This document shows positions 40,601 to 50,054 of a stretch of 64,000 nucleotides of DNA, piece by piece. Position 1 is the stretch's first letter. Every line of letters starts with the position of its first letter. Source of the stretch: Erwinia sp. E_sp_B01_1 (GTDB taxonomy: Bacteria > Pseudomonadota > Gammaproteobacteria > Enterobacterales > Enterobacteriaceae). The notes beneath the pieces were generated by a model, which saw only the letters and a list, made by a program, of their open reading frames with translations, ran no database searches and was not told the origin of the DNA. Position numbers and translations under genes: made by a program. The stretch is from the NCBI RefSeq assembly GCF_036865545.1, contig NZ_CP142208.1:3844001-3908000 (forward strand), in the 5' to 3' direction.

Positions 40601-41056
40601 GCCTTGCTCCCAGGAATTAAGCCATTCAGAACGATAGACCAGATACTGGTCAAAGAGATCCGCCACTCTGGACGCCAGCTGAAACAGCTTTCGCTTGTCC
40701 TCATCATCCGTCAGATAATTCTGCAGCAGGGTGAATTCCTCACGGGGAAGCATTTCAGGCAGCAGCGCCATCAGCTTCCAGCTCATGCTCGCTTTGTTAA
40801 AAGCACTCTCCTTCGGGATCCCTGGCAAAACGCGAACAAACATATCCCAGATAAAGGAGGCAGGGAGTGGGAACGTAATATTGGCCGCGATACCGAACTG
40901 CTCCGCCAGGGACATCTGTAACCACTGAGCCATGCCCGGGCTTTGCACCAGCACCACTTCAGACTGGAAAGGATCGCGCAGCGGTTGATTTTCAATCTGC
41001 CAGGCCGCCAGCGTCTTTAATAAATCCAGCTGATTTGAGTGGTAAACGGTAAACAT
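37689..41056 (-). CDS. recC: Exodeoxyribonuclease V subunit gamma RecC (one-base frameshift as sequenced)
   Basis: RecC is the scaffold and Chi-recognition subunit of RecBCD, with inactive helicase-like and nuclease-like folds. The frame from 41056 reads like E. coli RecC from MFTVYHSNQLDLLKTL onward and then leaves register after LLLLLRSGG. The missing C-terminus (AWLEASYDKKSG onward to QMNDMQ) continues in another frame to a stop at 37689. Adding one C to the C6 run at 37931-37936 restores one frame of 1122 codons, the E. coli length. As sequenced, the protein would be 1083 residues with a wrong tail. Interface residues for RecD lie in the C-terminal region, so a true frameshift would matter. 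A sequencing error is more likely. Confidence 0.93.
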
Positions 41057-41133
41057 GTCTGCTCCTGTTGCGGAATATCGCGTTGCGCGGACACTTTACC
41101 CGGTCCTGAGGCTGTTGCACATCGTAGCACTTT

Positions 41134-41505
41134 TCAGGGGATCTCTGATGGGCAGCGTAACAGCGTCAACTGCGCCTTACGCCCCAGCGGACTTTTTACC
41201 GTGGCGGTAAACAACGGACACCCCGCCGCGCCGGGCAGTTGCACAAGCGTCGTCAGCCACCCCGCGGGCTGGTATCCTTCAAAACGTTGCAGCGCATAAT
41301 GCCAGGCCTCACGCTGCTGCGCCTGCCGCTGGAATCCCTCAGCCAGCGCCAGATGATACTGCATCAGCGCCGTTAAGCTGCTGCTGAACAACGCCAGCGC
41401 AACCAGCATCTCCGGCAGGCTAAAACCCTGCTGTAGCTTCCCCGGCCCCGCACTGTTGCTCCTCCGCCAGCGGGCAGTAATCCAGCCAGCCATGAGGCTG
41501 CACAT
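41134..41505 (-). CDS. ppdC: Prepilin-dependent minor pseudopilin PpdC
   Basis: This is a type II secretion/type IV pilus minor-pilin-like protein. A prepilin peptidase site (LQQG before FSLPEMLVALALF) precedes the hydrophobic N-terminal helix. The remainder is short, with two cysteines as in E. coli PpdC (AGCPLF and LLRCP). The frame is open to 41526. ATG 41505 is preferred because AAAGGA lies about 9 nt upstream, giving 123 residues with an unusually long 26-residue leader; ATG 41493 is an alternative. Either start overlaps the end of ygdB. It lies just upstream of recC. Confidence 0.8.
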   Translation of the reverse strand: MCSLMAGWITARWRRSNSAGPGKLQQGFSLPEMLVALALFSSSLTALMQYHLALAEGFQRQAQQREAWHYALQRFEGYQPAGWLTTLVQLPGAAGCPLFTATVKSPLGRKAQLTLLRCPSEIP

Positions 41506-41947
41506 TAATTTTTGTCCTTTCTCCACTTCTTACCCCCCATTGATAATGGGCTACCGTCCCTTCACCACTGTCACCGCGGAGCAATACGCCCACACTGTCA
41601 ACCGCAGTCAGGCAGGCTCGCCACCCCGCCAGCACGTCATGCTTACACTGCCACCCTTTGGTGACTGGCCATGCTTGTCGGACCCCCCAACTCAGGGCAG
41701 ACATGGCCAGACTGGTCTGTTGCAGGAACACCTTTTCGTCAGCAACCCGGCTCAACCCATCATCCAGTTGTTTACGGGTCGCATTGAGCAAAGCAGCGGA
41801 TAAAGCCAGCAGGAGGATCACCATAATCAGTGCCCCGCTACCGCGTTGTCGTGCCAGCCTTAAACCGGAAGAGAGCGTTAACGCTGAAAGGCTCTGGCCC
41901 CACTGGCGGTGTTGAGTAAGGGGTGGGTTATTCTTCACCTGGCTCAT
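41420..41947 (-). CDS. ygdB: DUF2509 pseudopilin-cluster protein YgdB
   Basis: YgdB resembles a minor pseudopilin of the GspK/PilX type. It has a leader with RQRGSG before the hydrophobic stretch ALIMVILLLALSAALL and a polar remainder. HGWLDYCPLAEEQQC near the end resembles E. coli YgdB (GWSDFCPLKE). It has 175 residues, longer than the 135 of E. coli, mostly because of an N-terminal extension from ATG 41947 (AGGAAA upstream). It overlaps ppdB by 4 bp and ppdC by up to 86 bp. Confidence 0.8.
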   Translation of the reverse strand: MSQVKNNPPLTQHRQWGQSLSALTLSSGLRLARQRGSGALIMVILLLALSAALLNATRKQLDDGLSRVADEKVFLQQTSLAMSALSWGVRQAWPVTKGWQCKHDVLAGWRACLTAVDSVGVLLRGDSGEGTVAHYQWGVRSGERTKINVQPHGWLDYCPLAEEQQCGAGEATAGF

Positions 41948-42491
41948 AAATTTCCTGCCGTTATCCAGCGTTCCAGGGCGATTTTCTGTTGCGGAAAAGC
42001 CTTGGCCGAAGCGGCGATCCTCAGCCTGATCTGCTTTTCATTGCGGGTCACCAGAAAATCTTCAACCAGCACCGTAGCGGGATCGCTGACTTTCTCCCAG
42101 CCGCCTCCGGAACAGCTATCCACGCCGCGCTGTATTTCAAGGCTTCCTTCGCGAAGCCGGTAGCCATAAAGATCGCTCTCCGCATTCTCCCCCCTTCCCA
42201 CCTGCCGTTGTTGTTCCCGTCCCAGCGCACCAGCAGACAGTGCCCGCTTTCTCCGATACTCAATGCTTTTCCGGCACACTCCCCCTTACAGTATCCTGCC
42301 CGACGAACAGCTTTCTCCAGCGTGGTGGCGATCAACTGAAGCTCCTCCTGCAGTTGAAACCGCATCAGAGTCTGCAGGTTATTGTATTGCAGCAAAGGAA
42401 GCATTCTGGCAGCCCCCAGCAGCAGCACGCTGCCAATTGCCAGCGCTATCAGCATTTCCGGCAGGCTGAACCCTGCCTGCCTCATGGACAT
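41944..42491 (-). CDS. ppdB: Prepilin-dependent minor pseudopilin PpdB (one-base frameshift as sequenced)
   Basis: The 5' part (MSMRQAG before FSLPEMLIALAIGSVLLLG) is a clear type IV prepilin N-terminus and runs to RWDGNNNGRWEG. There the match to E. coli PpdB jumps to a second frame (ENAESDLYGYRL to ALERWITAGNL, stop at 41944). Adding one C to the C6 run at 42189-42194 joins them into 182 residues, against 187 in E. coli. As sequenced, the first frame stops at 42048. It overlaps ppdA by 10 bp. Confidence 0.85.
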
Positions 42492-42930
42492 GCATCCTCA
42501 CAAATCCGCACGCGGCCCCGCGATGAGACAATGATATGACGCTCTCCCGCCTTGCCGGCAATCACGATGCGGCCGGGTCTGGCCACGTTGTGCCGGCCAT
42601 AAAAACCCATTCCCTCCGTCAGCGACAGCAGAACAATCTCCGGCCAGGGTGCCGGAAGCATCCGGCGGGATTGAGGGGCACAGTGCGAGGGCGCGCCGCT
42701 GCCAATGCACCACAGTTGATCCTTGCTGTACCACAACAGCAGCGAGCTATTATGCTCATTGGCTTCCCCCGCAGCCTCAACAAAAAATGCTGGATCTGGC
42801 GTGCGCTGTCATTCAATCGTTGCAGTTGTTGCCAGCTTTGCCAGCCGCTAAAAGCGCCCAGCGTAAGCATACTGGCAATCATCATCACGATTAAAAGTTC
42901 AGTTAAGGTAAATCCGCGCATCCTGTTCAT
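42482..42930 (-). CDS. ppdA: Prepilin-dependent minor pseudopilin PpdA (one-base frameshift as sequenced)
   Basis: From ATG 42930 the protein begins MNRMRG before FTLTELLIVMM, a GspH/FimT-type prepilin start, and continues GWQSWQQLQRLNDSARQ much like E. coli PpdA. After LLRLRG the frame is lost. The true continuation (EANEHNSSLLLWYSKDQLWC to RVRICEDACP) lies in the next frame and stops at 42482. One extra C in the C5 run at 42766-42770 joins the two into 149 residues. It is the first gene of the ppdA-ppdB-ygdB-ppdC cluster downstream of thyA. Confidence 0.85.
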
Positions 42931-43070
42931 GGCAGCTATTTTGCTACCTGAAGAGATGACGTCCAGCGAGGGATCAGCAGAGCGTGAAGCATTTTCCAGC
43001 ACGATTCAGCTGTTGCGGTGAAAGGACTTTTTTTGAGAAGAGGCTCGTAAATCAGAATGGCAGGAAGCGC

Positions 43071-43092
43071 AGGAGCGGAGAGATCCGCTCCT
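43071..43092. terminator. Hairpin downstream of thyA
   Basis: AGGAGCGGA (43071-43079) and TCCGCTCCT (43084-43092) form a perfect 9-bp stem with a 4-nt loop, starting 9 bp after the thyA stop. No clear T-tract follows on the minus strand. Confidence 0.6.
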
Positions 43093-43100
43093 GATAACAC

Positions 43101-43895
43101 TCAGATAGCGACCGGTGCCTTAATAGGCGGATGCGGGTCATATCCTTCGATCTCGAAATCTTCAAAGCGATAATCAAACAGGGAATCAGGCTTACGTTTG
43201 ATAATCAATTTGGGTAACGGACGCGGATCGCGAGTCAGTTGCAGTTCGGTCTGCTCAAGGTGGTTGCTGTAGAGATGCGTGTCACCGCCCGTCCAGACAA
43301 AGTCTCCCACTTCCAGGTCACACTGCTGCGCCACCATGTGCACCAGCAGGGCATAGCTGGCGATGTTAAACGGCAGGCCCAGGAAGATATCGCACGAGCG
43401 CTGGTAAAGCTGACAGGAGAGTTTGCCGTCTGCCACGTAGAACTGGAAGAAAGCGTGGCAAGGCGCCAGCGCCATCTGATCCAGCTCACCCACGTTCCAG
43501 GCGGAGACAATAATACGGCGGGAATCCGGATCGCTTTTCAGCTGCTTCAGAACATTGCTGAGCTGGTCGATTTCGCGACCATCAGCCGCCCCCCAGCTAC
43601 GCCACTGCTTGCCATATACCGGGCCGAGATCGCCATTTTCATCTGCCCACTCGTCCCAGATAGAGACTTTGTTTTCCCGCAGATAAGCCGTATTGGTATC
43701 GCCATTCAGGAACCAGAGCAGCTCATGAATAATGGAGCGCAGATGACACTTTTTGGTGGTGACTAACGGAAAACCATCCTGCAGATTGAAACGCATCTGA
43801 TGGCCAAAAATCGACAGCGTACCGGTGCCGGTACGGTCATTCTTCGGCGTGCCTTCCTTCAGCACTTTGTTCATTAACTCCAGATACTGTTTCAT
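43101..43895 (-). CDS. thyA: Thymidylate synthase ThyA
   Basis: ThyA methylates dUMP to dTMP with methylene-tetrahydrofolate. The 264 residues equal E. coli. The catalytic Cys146 lies in [11 protein letters not shown]. The phosphate-binding arginines near residues 126-127 ([11 protein letters not shown]), the folate motif [11 protein letters not shown] near 195 and the C-terminal ending IKAPVAI are present. The start overlaps the lgt stop by 4 bp (ATGA), so lgt-thyA is one operon. Confidence 0.98.
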   Translation of the reverse strand: MKQYLELMNKVLKEGTPKNDRTGTGTLSIFGHQMRFNLQDGFPLVTTKKCHLRSIIHELLWFLNGDTNTAYLRENKVSIWDEWADENGDLGPVYGKQWRSWGAADGREIDQLSNVLKQLKSDPDSRRIIVSAWNVGELDQMALAPCHAFFQFYVADGKLSCQLYQRSCDIFLGLPFNIASYALLVHMVAQQCDLEVGDFVWTGGDTHLYSNHLEQTELQLTRDPRPLPKLIIKRKPDSLFDYRFEDFEIEGYDPHPPIKAPVAI

Positions 43896-44773
43896 TTTCC
43901 CTCACGTAATTGCTGCGTGTTTTGGCGACGATAAGCCCAAACCATCATAATCACTCCCGCCAGGATCATCGGCAGCGACAGGATCTGTCCCATGCTGATG
44001 GCATTGTCGAACAGGCCGAGCTGCGCATCGGGCTGGCGGAAGAATTCAACGATGATGCGGAAGGCGCCGTAACCAATCAGGAACAGGCCGGAAACCGCAC
44101 CCATCGGGCGATTTTTGCGGATAAAGACATTGAGAATGATGAACAGCACCACACCTTCCAGCAGCAGCTCATAAACCTGCGAAGGGTGACGCGGCAACAC
44201 GCCGTAGGTGGCCAGCAGTGACTGCCATTCCGGGTGAGTCGCTGCCAGCGCCACATCTTCGCTGCGTGAGCCAGGGAACAGCATCGCCCATGATAAATCG
44301 GGTGCCACACGCCCCCACAGCTCGCCGTTGATAAAGTTGCCCAGACGCCCGGCACCCAGGCCAAACGGGATCAGTGGGGCAATAAAATCAGAAACCTGGA
44401 AGAAGTTACGTTTAGTGCGTCGGGCAAACCACAGCATCACACAGATCACCCCGATCAACCCACCGTGGAATGACATGCCGCCATCCCAGACTTTGAACAG
44501 GTAGAGAGGGTTATCGAGGAACAGGGGGAGGTTGTAAAACAGCACATAGCCAATACGCCCACCCAGGAAGACACCGAGGAAACCTGCATATAACAGGTTC
44601 TCAACTTCTTCTTTTTTCCAGCCACTGCCCGGCTTGTTGGCGCGACGAACCGCCAGCCACATGGCAAAAATAAAGCCGACCAGATACATCAGACCGTACC
44701 AGTGCAGCGAGATTGGCCCGATGGAGAAAATTACCGGATCAAATTGAGGGAAAGCCAGATAGCCGTTGTTCAT
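43892..44773 (-). CDS. lgt: Prolipoprotein diacylglyceryl transferase Lgt
   Basis: Lgt attaches diacylglycerol from phosphatidylglycerol to the lipobox cysteine of prolipoproteins, the first step in lipoprotein maturation. It is an inner-membrane enzyme with seven membrane segments. The 293 residues contain the catalytic-region motif [10 protein letters not shown] (His near 103) and the Lgt signature [14 protein letters not shown] near residue 143. The start is ATG 44773. It is translationally coupled to thyA. Confidence 0.97.
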   Translation of the reverse strand: MNNGYLAFPQFDPVIFSIGPISLHWYGLMYLVGFIFAMWLAVRRANKPGSGWKKEEVENLLYAGFLGVFLGGRIGYVLFYNLPLFLDNPLYLFKVWDGGMSFHGGLIGVICVMLWFARRTKRNFFQVSDFIAPLIPFGLGAGRLGNFINGELWGRVAPDLSWAMLFPGSRSEDVALAATHPEWQSLLATYGVLPRHPSQVYELLLEGVVLFIILNVFIRKNRPMGAVSGLFLIGYGAFRIIVEFFRQPDAQLGLFDNAISMGQILSLPMILAGVIMMVWAYRRQNTQQLREGK

Positions 44774-44917
44774 CTTTCACCATTTTTAAAGTCGGTGCTG
44801 GTTAGCAGGCGACGGAATGAGTAAACCAGTGCGCGCAGGGCGCTGCATTAAGGCGCGCATAATAGCACAGCCCGAATTGTTGCGACCTGGAGGAACTGTA
44901 AACTTTGTTATAGAGCC

Positions 44918-47164
44918 TTAGCGTCCGCCGCGGATCAAACCGCCCAGGCCTCGTCGCTCCATAAAGGAGGCAACGAGTTGACGAACGTCGGTAGCCAGCA
45001 TGGCCTGAAGGCTTTGATCGGCAAGGCGGGTGGCTTCTTCATAATCAATATGATGCAACAGGTATTTCACCCGCGCCACGTTACGCCCGTTCATGCTCAG
45101 ATGGTGGTAGCCCAGCCCAATCAGCACCGCTACGCAAATCGGATCGCCAGCCATCTCACCGCACAGACAAAGTTCAATACCCGCCCGTTCAGCTTCCAGG
45201 GCAATGGTTTTCAGTCCACGCAAGACAGCCGGATGCAGGCTGTCATACAAGTTAGCAACCCGCGTATTATTGCGATCCACAGCCAGCAAATATTGCGTGA
45301 GATCGTTGGTGCCCACCGAGATGAAATCGACACGCTCTGCAAGATGCCCGATCATAAAGATCATCGAAGGCACCTCAATCATCACCCCGATCCTGGGTTT
45401 GGGAATGGGATAACCCAACATCTCTTCGACTTCGCGTCCGGCACGATCGATCAGCCGCTTAGCTTCATCAATCTCGTCGATGCTGGTGATCATTGGCAGC
45501 AGGATGCTGAGGTTATCGCTGGCAACGTTGGCACGAAGCATGGCGCGCACCTGCACCAGAAAGATTTCCGGCTGATCCAGAGTCAGGCGAATGCCTCGCC
45601 AGCCCAGACAGGGATTTTCCTCGCTGATCGGCATATAGGGCAGCTGCTTATCTGCGCCTATATCCAGGGTTCGCAGCGTGACCGGCTTGTCCAGGAACAG
45701 CTGCAGCATGCCCTGATATTGCGCCACCTGCTCCTCTTCTGAAGGGAAGCCATTTTGCAGCATAAAAGGAATTTCGGTGCGGTAAAGCCCCACGCCATCA
45801 ACCCTGGTACCCAGCGTTTTCTCATGTTCTGCGCTGAGACCCGCATTAAGCATCACTTTAACCGGCTCGCCGCTTTTCAGTGCGGCAGGCTGATCGACCA
45901 CATCCTCGGCCAGTTTGCTCAGCTCGTTTTCTTCACTAATCAGCCGCTGATATTCCTGCACCAGCACCGGTTCAGGATCTACCAGTAACTCACCGCGATA
46001 GCCGTCCACAATCAGTAAACGACCATTCAGCAGCTCCGGCTGGATATCCGCGCCCATTACCGTCGGGATGCCCATCGCGCGGACCATAATGGCGGCATGG
46101 GAGTTAGCCGCGCCGTCTCTGACCACCACACCGGATAATCTGTCGTGCGGTAACTCGGCAAGCGTGGTTGCCGTCAGCTCATCGGCCACCAGCACAAACC
46201 GCTCGGGCCAGGTATTGGTGCCCTGCACGGTATCGTCGAGGTGGAACAGCAGGCGCTGCCCCAGCACGCGTAGATCGCCGGAACGCTCACGCAGATAGCT
46301 GTCCTGCAGGCTGGCAAACTGAGCGGCAAACTTCTCAATCACTTTTTTTACTGCCCACTCGGCTACCGATCCGGCGTCAATCTCTTCATAGAGATCTTTC
46401 TTCAGCCGGTTATCACTGAGCAGGTGGGAGTAAAGATCGAAAATGGCTGCGCTTTCTTTATGCACGCTGGCGGTGAAGCGTTTGCTGTAACGGCGAAACT
46501 CGCTGGAGGCTTCATCCATTGCCAGAGAAAGGCGCTCCCGTTCCCGGAACGTATCCAGCGTGGAGGCAGCAAAAATGTTTTCCAGTGACGGCTGGGTGGT
46601 ATCGACCCATCCCTCAGCCACGGCCACGCCTGGTGCCGCCGCCAGCGCACGGATACGTGTCTGACGATACTGGCCGAACAGGGCATTAAGCTGGGATTGC
46701 GACAGTATGGTCGCCATCTGGGTAGCCAGGGTAACCAGGAAAGACTCTTCGCTTTCGTCGAACTGGCGGTGTTCACGCTGTTGTACAACCAGCACGCCAA
46801 GGAGCTGACGCCGGCTGATGATGGGAACGCCCATGAAAGAGCGGAAGCGCTCTTCTTTTACCGAAGGGATGTATTTAAAACTGGGGTGACTTTGCGCATC
46901 AGCCAGGTTGATTGGCTCAGCCAGCCGCCCCACCAGCCCGACAATGCCTTCGTCAAAAGCTAGCGCGACGGTACGACCACGCGGTTTTTTCAGACCGCGG
47001 GTCGCCATCAGGTAATAGCAGCGGCGATCGTGATCGGCAAGGTAGACCGAACAAACTTCGGTATCCATTGCCAGGCAGATTTCATTGACAAGAATATCAA
47101 GCGCCTCGGTGAGCCGGGGCGCTCCTGCCACTTTTTCCACTATTTCGCGCAGCTGTATAAGCAT
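44918..47164 (-). CDS. ptsP: Phosphoenolpyruvate-protein phosphotransferase PtsP (EI-Ntr)
   Basis: PtsP starts the nitrogen PTS phosphorelay (EI-Ntr to NPr to EIIA-Ntr), with PEP as donor and glutamine/2-oxoglutarate as signals. The 748 residues equal E. coli. An N-terminal GAF domain (residues 1-165) is followed by the phospho-acceptor His356 (GAANSHAAIMV). The PEP-binding TIM barrel includes MLNAGLSAEHE, NPCLGWRGIRL near 540 and LCGEMAGDP near 675. It lies 12 bp after rppH on the same strand, as in E. coli. Confidence 0.97.
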   Translation of the reverse strand: MLIQLREIVEKVAGAPRLTEALDILVNEICLAMDTEVCSVYLADHDRRCYYLMATRGLKKPRGRTVALAFDEGIVGLVGRLAEPINLADAQSHPSFKYIPSVKEERFRSFMGVPIISRRQLLGVLVVQQREHRQFDESEESFLVTLATQMATILSQSQLNALFGQYRQTRIRALAAAPGVAVAEGWVDTTQPSLENIFAASTLDTFRERERLSLAMDEASSEFRRYSKRFTASVHKESAAIFDLYSHLLSDNRLKKDLYEEIDAGSVAEWAVKKVIEKFAAQFASLQDSYLRERSGDLRVLGQRLLFHLDDTVQGTNTWPERFVLVADELTATTLAELPHDRLSGVVVRDGAANSHAAIMVRAMGIPTVMGADIQPELLNGRLLIVDGYRGELLVDPEPVLVQEYQRLISEENELSKLAEDVVDQPAALKSGEPVKVMLNAGLSAEHEKTLGTRVDGVGLYRTEIPFMLQNGFPSEEEQVAQYQGMLQLFLDKPVTLRTLDIGADKQLPYMPISEENPCLGWRGIRLTLDQPEIFLVQVRAMLRANVASDNLSILLPMITSIDEIDEAKRLIDRAGREVEEMLGYPIPKPRIGVMIEVPSMIFMIGHLAERVDFISVGTNDLTQYLLAVDRNNTRVANLYDSLHPAVLRGLKTIALEAERAGIELCLCGEMAGDPICVAVLIGLGYHHLSMNGRNVARVKYLLHHIDYEEATRLADQSLQAMLATDVRQLVASFMERRGLGGLIRGGR

Positions 47165-47176
47165 AATCCAGGTAGC

Positions 47177-47704
47177 TTAACCTCTCTTCCGTCGATAAGC
47201 AGGCATATTTCGCTGTACGCTGCTCTCCTGCAGTGGCATTACCACGCTGGCAAACTCTTTCATTACACGACGATAAACATCGCGCTTGAACGAGACTACC
47301 TGGCGAACCGGATACCAGAAGCTGACCCAGCGCCAGCCGTCAAATTCCGGCGTGCTGCTGGTTTGCATATTGATATCCGCGTCATTGCACAATAATTGCA
47401 GAAGAAACCACTTCTGTTTCTGGCCGATACAAACCGGCTTTGTGTCCCAACGCACCAAACGTTTTGGCAACTTGTAGCGTAACCAGTTACGGGTAGAGGC
47501 AAGGATGCGCACATCTTTGCGGTGCAAACCGACTTCTTCGAAAAGTTCTCGGTACATTGCCTGTTCCGGCGTTTCACCAGGATTAATTCCCCCCTGAGGA
47601 AACTGCCAGGAGTGCTGGCCAAACCTTCTGGCCCACAGCACTTGTCCCTGCCTGTTACAAATTACGATACCAACATTCGGGCGGTAGCCATCATCATCGA
47701 TCAC
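47177..47704 (-). CDS. rppH: RNA pyrophosphohydrolase RppH
   Basis: RppH removes pyrophosphate from mRNA 5' ends and so triggers RNase E-dependent decay. It is a Nudix hydrolase of 175 residues (E. coli 176). The Nudix box runs [20 protein letters not shown] with VGL. The N-terminus [17 protein letters not shown] and the segment SWQFPQGG just before the box are typical. It is the first gene of an rppH-ptsP unit. Confidence 0.97.
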   Translation of the reverse strand: MIDDDGYRPNVGIVICNRQGQVLWARRFGQHSWQFPQGGINPGETPEQAMYRELFEEVGLHRKDVRILASTRNWLRYKLPKRLVRWDTKPVCIGQKQKWFLLQLLCNDADINMQTSSTPEFDGWRWVSFWYPVRQVVSFKRDVYRRVMKEFASVVMPLQESSVQRNMPAYRRKRG

Positions 47705-47872
47705 TGGACTACCTCAAACTAAAACTCGGATGTTCTGATTGTTTCATACTCCTTACAGGTGGTAAACCACTCCTTTTCGCCCTCTGCACGCGGTAAATGC
47801 GGGATAACTCTCAGGTCTGGCAGAAGTTATAAACAGAATTGGCCATAAAAGGGCGATCTTATTCACCTTTTC

Positions 47873-47881
47873 TGTGGATAG
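47873..47881 (-). promoter_or_regulatory. DnaA box (one mismatch)
   Basis: TGTGGATAG on the plus strand is CTATCCACA on the minus strand, one base from the consensus TTATCCACA. Confidence 0.5.
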
Positions 47882-48068
47882 CTTTGTGCAGAACTCGATT
47901 AACATTTGGGGAAAACTTTTTTGGGCCCGTTGAACCGCATTTTATACCCTCTGATTAATTGCCTGTTACTAATAGGAATTATCCTGATATCAGCATTTAA
48001 ATGTGGCTTTCATCTTCCTGTCACAAGCCTTTGTTCAGCCACTGGTGAAAGATCAAGCAACAGGCTTT

Positions 48069-48077
48069 TTATCCACA
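48069..48077 (+). promoter_or_regulatory. DnaA box (perfect R1-type)
   Basis: TTATCCACA is an exact match to the high-affinity DnaA-binding consensus. Confidence 0.7.
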
Positions 48078-48187
48078 GGATATGCTGGTAAGACAGGCAA
48101 AAATCGTGCAGAAATTGGTATAACTCGCTCAGTCAAGCCTGTAAATGGAAACAGTGTTCGCCCGGAAGTCGACTTATCCCATTTTTC

Positions 48188-48196
48188 TGTGGATAA
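48188..48196 (-). promoter_or_regulatory. DnaA box (perfect, inverted)
   Basis: TGTGGATAA on the plus strand is TTATCCACA on the minus strand, an exact consensus match facing the box at 48069. Confidence 0.7.
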
Positions 48197-48388
48197 CAGG
48201 GGGTGAGAACCTGTTCATTGCCGGTGACAAGTCGGGCATAACCTTTCAGAGCGCCCGCTGCACCGGTAAAACTGCGCATAAAAAATCATGATTTATCATG
48301 CTATTATTGCTGTTGTGCACAATCTTTTTAGCCAGCGGATATGGCCGGCACCAGAGTGGTTATTTTTTGTACAGCAACAGAGGGTTTC

Positions 48389-49069
48389 ATGTGTCCTGAA
48401 TTTGTCCCGCCTCCTGAAAATGAGAACGTCCTGCTCAGGCGCGCCCAACAGCTCGCGGGTTTTACGCTGGGCGAACTTGCTGAAAATGCCAACCTGAGGA
48501 TCCCGCAGGATCTGAGGAGAGATAAAGGGTGGGTGGGGATGTTGCTGGAACGCTATCTGGGTGCCAGTGCCGGCAGTAAGCCCGAGCAGGATTTCGCAGA
48601 GATTGGCGTGGAGCTGAAAACCATTCCGGTAGATGCGCAGGGCCGTCCGTTGGAAACCACCTTTGTTTGCGTAGCTCCCCTGACAGGCAACAGCGGCCTT
48701 GTCTGGCAGACCAGCCATGTACGTCACAAACTGGCCAGAGTGCTTTGGGTTCCTGTAGAGGGCGATCGGGCCATTCCGCTGGCTGAACGCCGGGTGGGCG
48801 CTCCCCTGCTGTGGAGTGCCAGTGAAGAAGAAGAAGCGCTGCTACAACATGACTGGGAAGAGCTGATGGATATGATTGTGTTGGGTCAGGTGGAACGCAT
48901 TACCGCCCGTCACGGTCAGGTCCTGCAAATCCGCCCCAAAGCAGCCAACAGTAAAGCCCTGACGCAGGGTATTGGGATAAACGGCCAGCCGATTATGACC
49001 CTGCCGCGCGGCTTCTATCTGAAGAAGACCTTTACCGGCCCCCTGCTCGCCCGCCACTTTTTACTCTAG
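48389..49069 (+). CDS. mutH: DNA mismatch repair endonuclease MutH
   Basis: MutH nicks the unmethylated strand at hemimethylated GATC sites after MutS/MutL activation. The active-site residues lie in [20 protein letters not shown] near residues 68-80 (the D...E-x-K arrangement). The downstream motifs [26 protein letters not shown] and [11 protein letters not shown] are strongly conserved. The frame opens at 48341, but ATG 48389 has AGAGG upstream and gives 226 residues (E. coli 229). Its presence implies Dam-directed mismatch repair. Confidence 0.96.
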   Translation: MCPEFVPPPENENVLLRRAQQLAGFTLGELAENANLRIPQDLRRDKGWVGMLLERYLGASAGSKPEQDFAEIGVELKTIPVDAQGRPLETTFVCVAPLTGNSGLVWQTSHVRHKLARVLWVPVEGDRAIPLAERRVGAPLLWSASEEEEALLQHDWEELMDMIVLGQVERITARHGQVLQIRPKAANSKALTQGIGINGQPIMTLPRGFYLKKTFTGPLLARHFLL

Positions 49070-49169
49070 TCCTTTACTACAGATAAGATTAGCCGGAACT
49101 GGAGATAGCAGGTTCGCGGCCGGTTGCGTATACTCCTCGTTTACTTTTCGTTTAGGATGCGATGTTCGT

Positions 49170-49880
49170 ATGTTTGACTGGATTGCAGATCCCAATGCGT
49201 GGCTTGCCCTGGGCACGCTGACGATTCTGGAGATCGTGCTGGGTATAGATAATATTATTTTCCTCTCTCTGGTAGTCGCCAAACTCCCTAAAAATCAGCA
49301 ACATAGTGCGAGGCGTATTGGGCTGGCAGGTGCCATGTTGATGCGTCTGGGGCTGTTGGCGTCGATTGCCTGGGTTATTCGTCTGACCACCCCGCTGTTT
49401 ACCCTGATGGATCACAGCTTCTCGGCACGTGACCTGATCCTGCTGTTTGGTGGCCTGTTCCTGCTCTGGAAATCCAGTATGGAGATCCACGAAACCATTG
49501 AAGGTGGCAGTGAGGAGCACAGCAGCAATGTGCACTCCTTTCTTGGCGCCATCGTGCAGATCATGCTGCTGGATATTATTTTCAGTCTGGACTCGGTTAT
49601 CACCGCGGTAGGGCTCTCCGATCATCTGATTATTATGATGGCGGCAGTAGTGATCTCCGTGGGCGTGATGATGTTTGCAGCCAGATCGATTGGCGAATTT
49701 GTTGAACGTCATCCGTCAGTGAAAATGCTGGCGCTGGCTTTCCTTATTCTGGTCGGCTTCACGCTGATCCTGGAAAGCTTTAATGTGCACGTTCCTAAAG
49801 GCTATATCTATTTCGCCATGTTCTTCTCAATGGCCGTGGAATGCCTCAATCTGATGCGCAGTAAAAAGACAACCGCCTGA
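49170..49880 (+). CDS. ygdQ: TerC-family inner-membrane protein YgdQ
   Basis: YgdQ is a TerC-family integral membrane protein with about seven segments. The family includes metal-ion (manganese) exporters, but the E. coli member has no firm assignment. The 236 residues retain the acidic membrane motifs LEIVLGIDNIIFLS near residue 20 and DIIFSLDSVITAVG near 137, which are likely ion-coordinating. A TATACT at 49129-49134 is a candidate -10. It lies 100 bp after mutH on the same strand. Confidence 0.92.
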   Translation: MFDWIADPNAWLALGTLTILEIVLGIDNIIFLSLVVAKLPKNQQHSARRIGLAGAMLMRLGLLASIAWVIRLTTPLFTLMDHSFSARDLILLFGGLFLLWKSSMEIHETIEGGSEEHSSNVHSFLGAIVQIMLLDIIFSLDSVITAVGLSDHLIIMMAAVVISVGVMMFAARSIGEFVERHPSVKMLALAFLILVGFTLILESFNVHVPKGYIYFAMFFSMAVECLNLMRSKKTTA

Positions 49881-49887
49881 CTCTGTT

Positions 49888-49908
49888 CTGGCCGGCATCG
49901 CCGGCCAG
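49888..49908. terminator. Hairpin downstream of ygdQ
   Basis: CTGGCCGGC, loop ATC, GCCGGCCAG forms a perfect 9-bp GC-rich stem 8 bp after the ygdQ stop, followed by TTCCTCCC rather than a full T-tract. Confidence 0.65.
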
Positions 49909-50054
49909 TTCCTCCCGCTGTAATATCAACTTACCAATAATGTCAATGGCCCGACGTGCTTGCTCCACATTTTAGGATTTCTACTGCTGACGCTCCAGGC
50001 GAAATGGGTTATTACTAGTCATACCAGTATCCGGCCATTTTAAGGGAGCAGAGT

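Larger units (their letters stand above)
47705..48388. other. 684-bp gene-free region between rppH and mutH
   Basis: No convincing open reading frame or known RNA is seen in this divergent gap. It is notably AT-rich compared with the genes around it and contains three DnaA-box sequences, annotated separately. Promoters for rppH and mutH must lie here, but none stands out enough to place. Confidence 0.5.

Noticed and set aside
47906..48206. Small plus-strand frames in the rppH-mutH gap
   Set aside because: Two overlapping short frames with no family resemblance and no clear ribosome binding site; the region is better described as non-coding with DnaA boxes.
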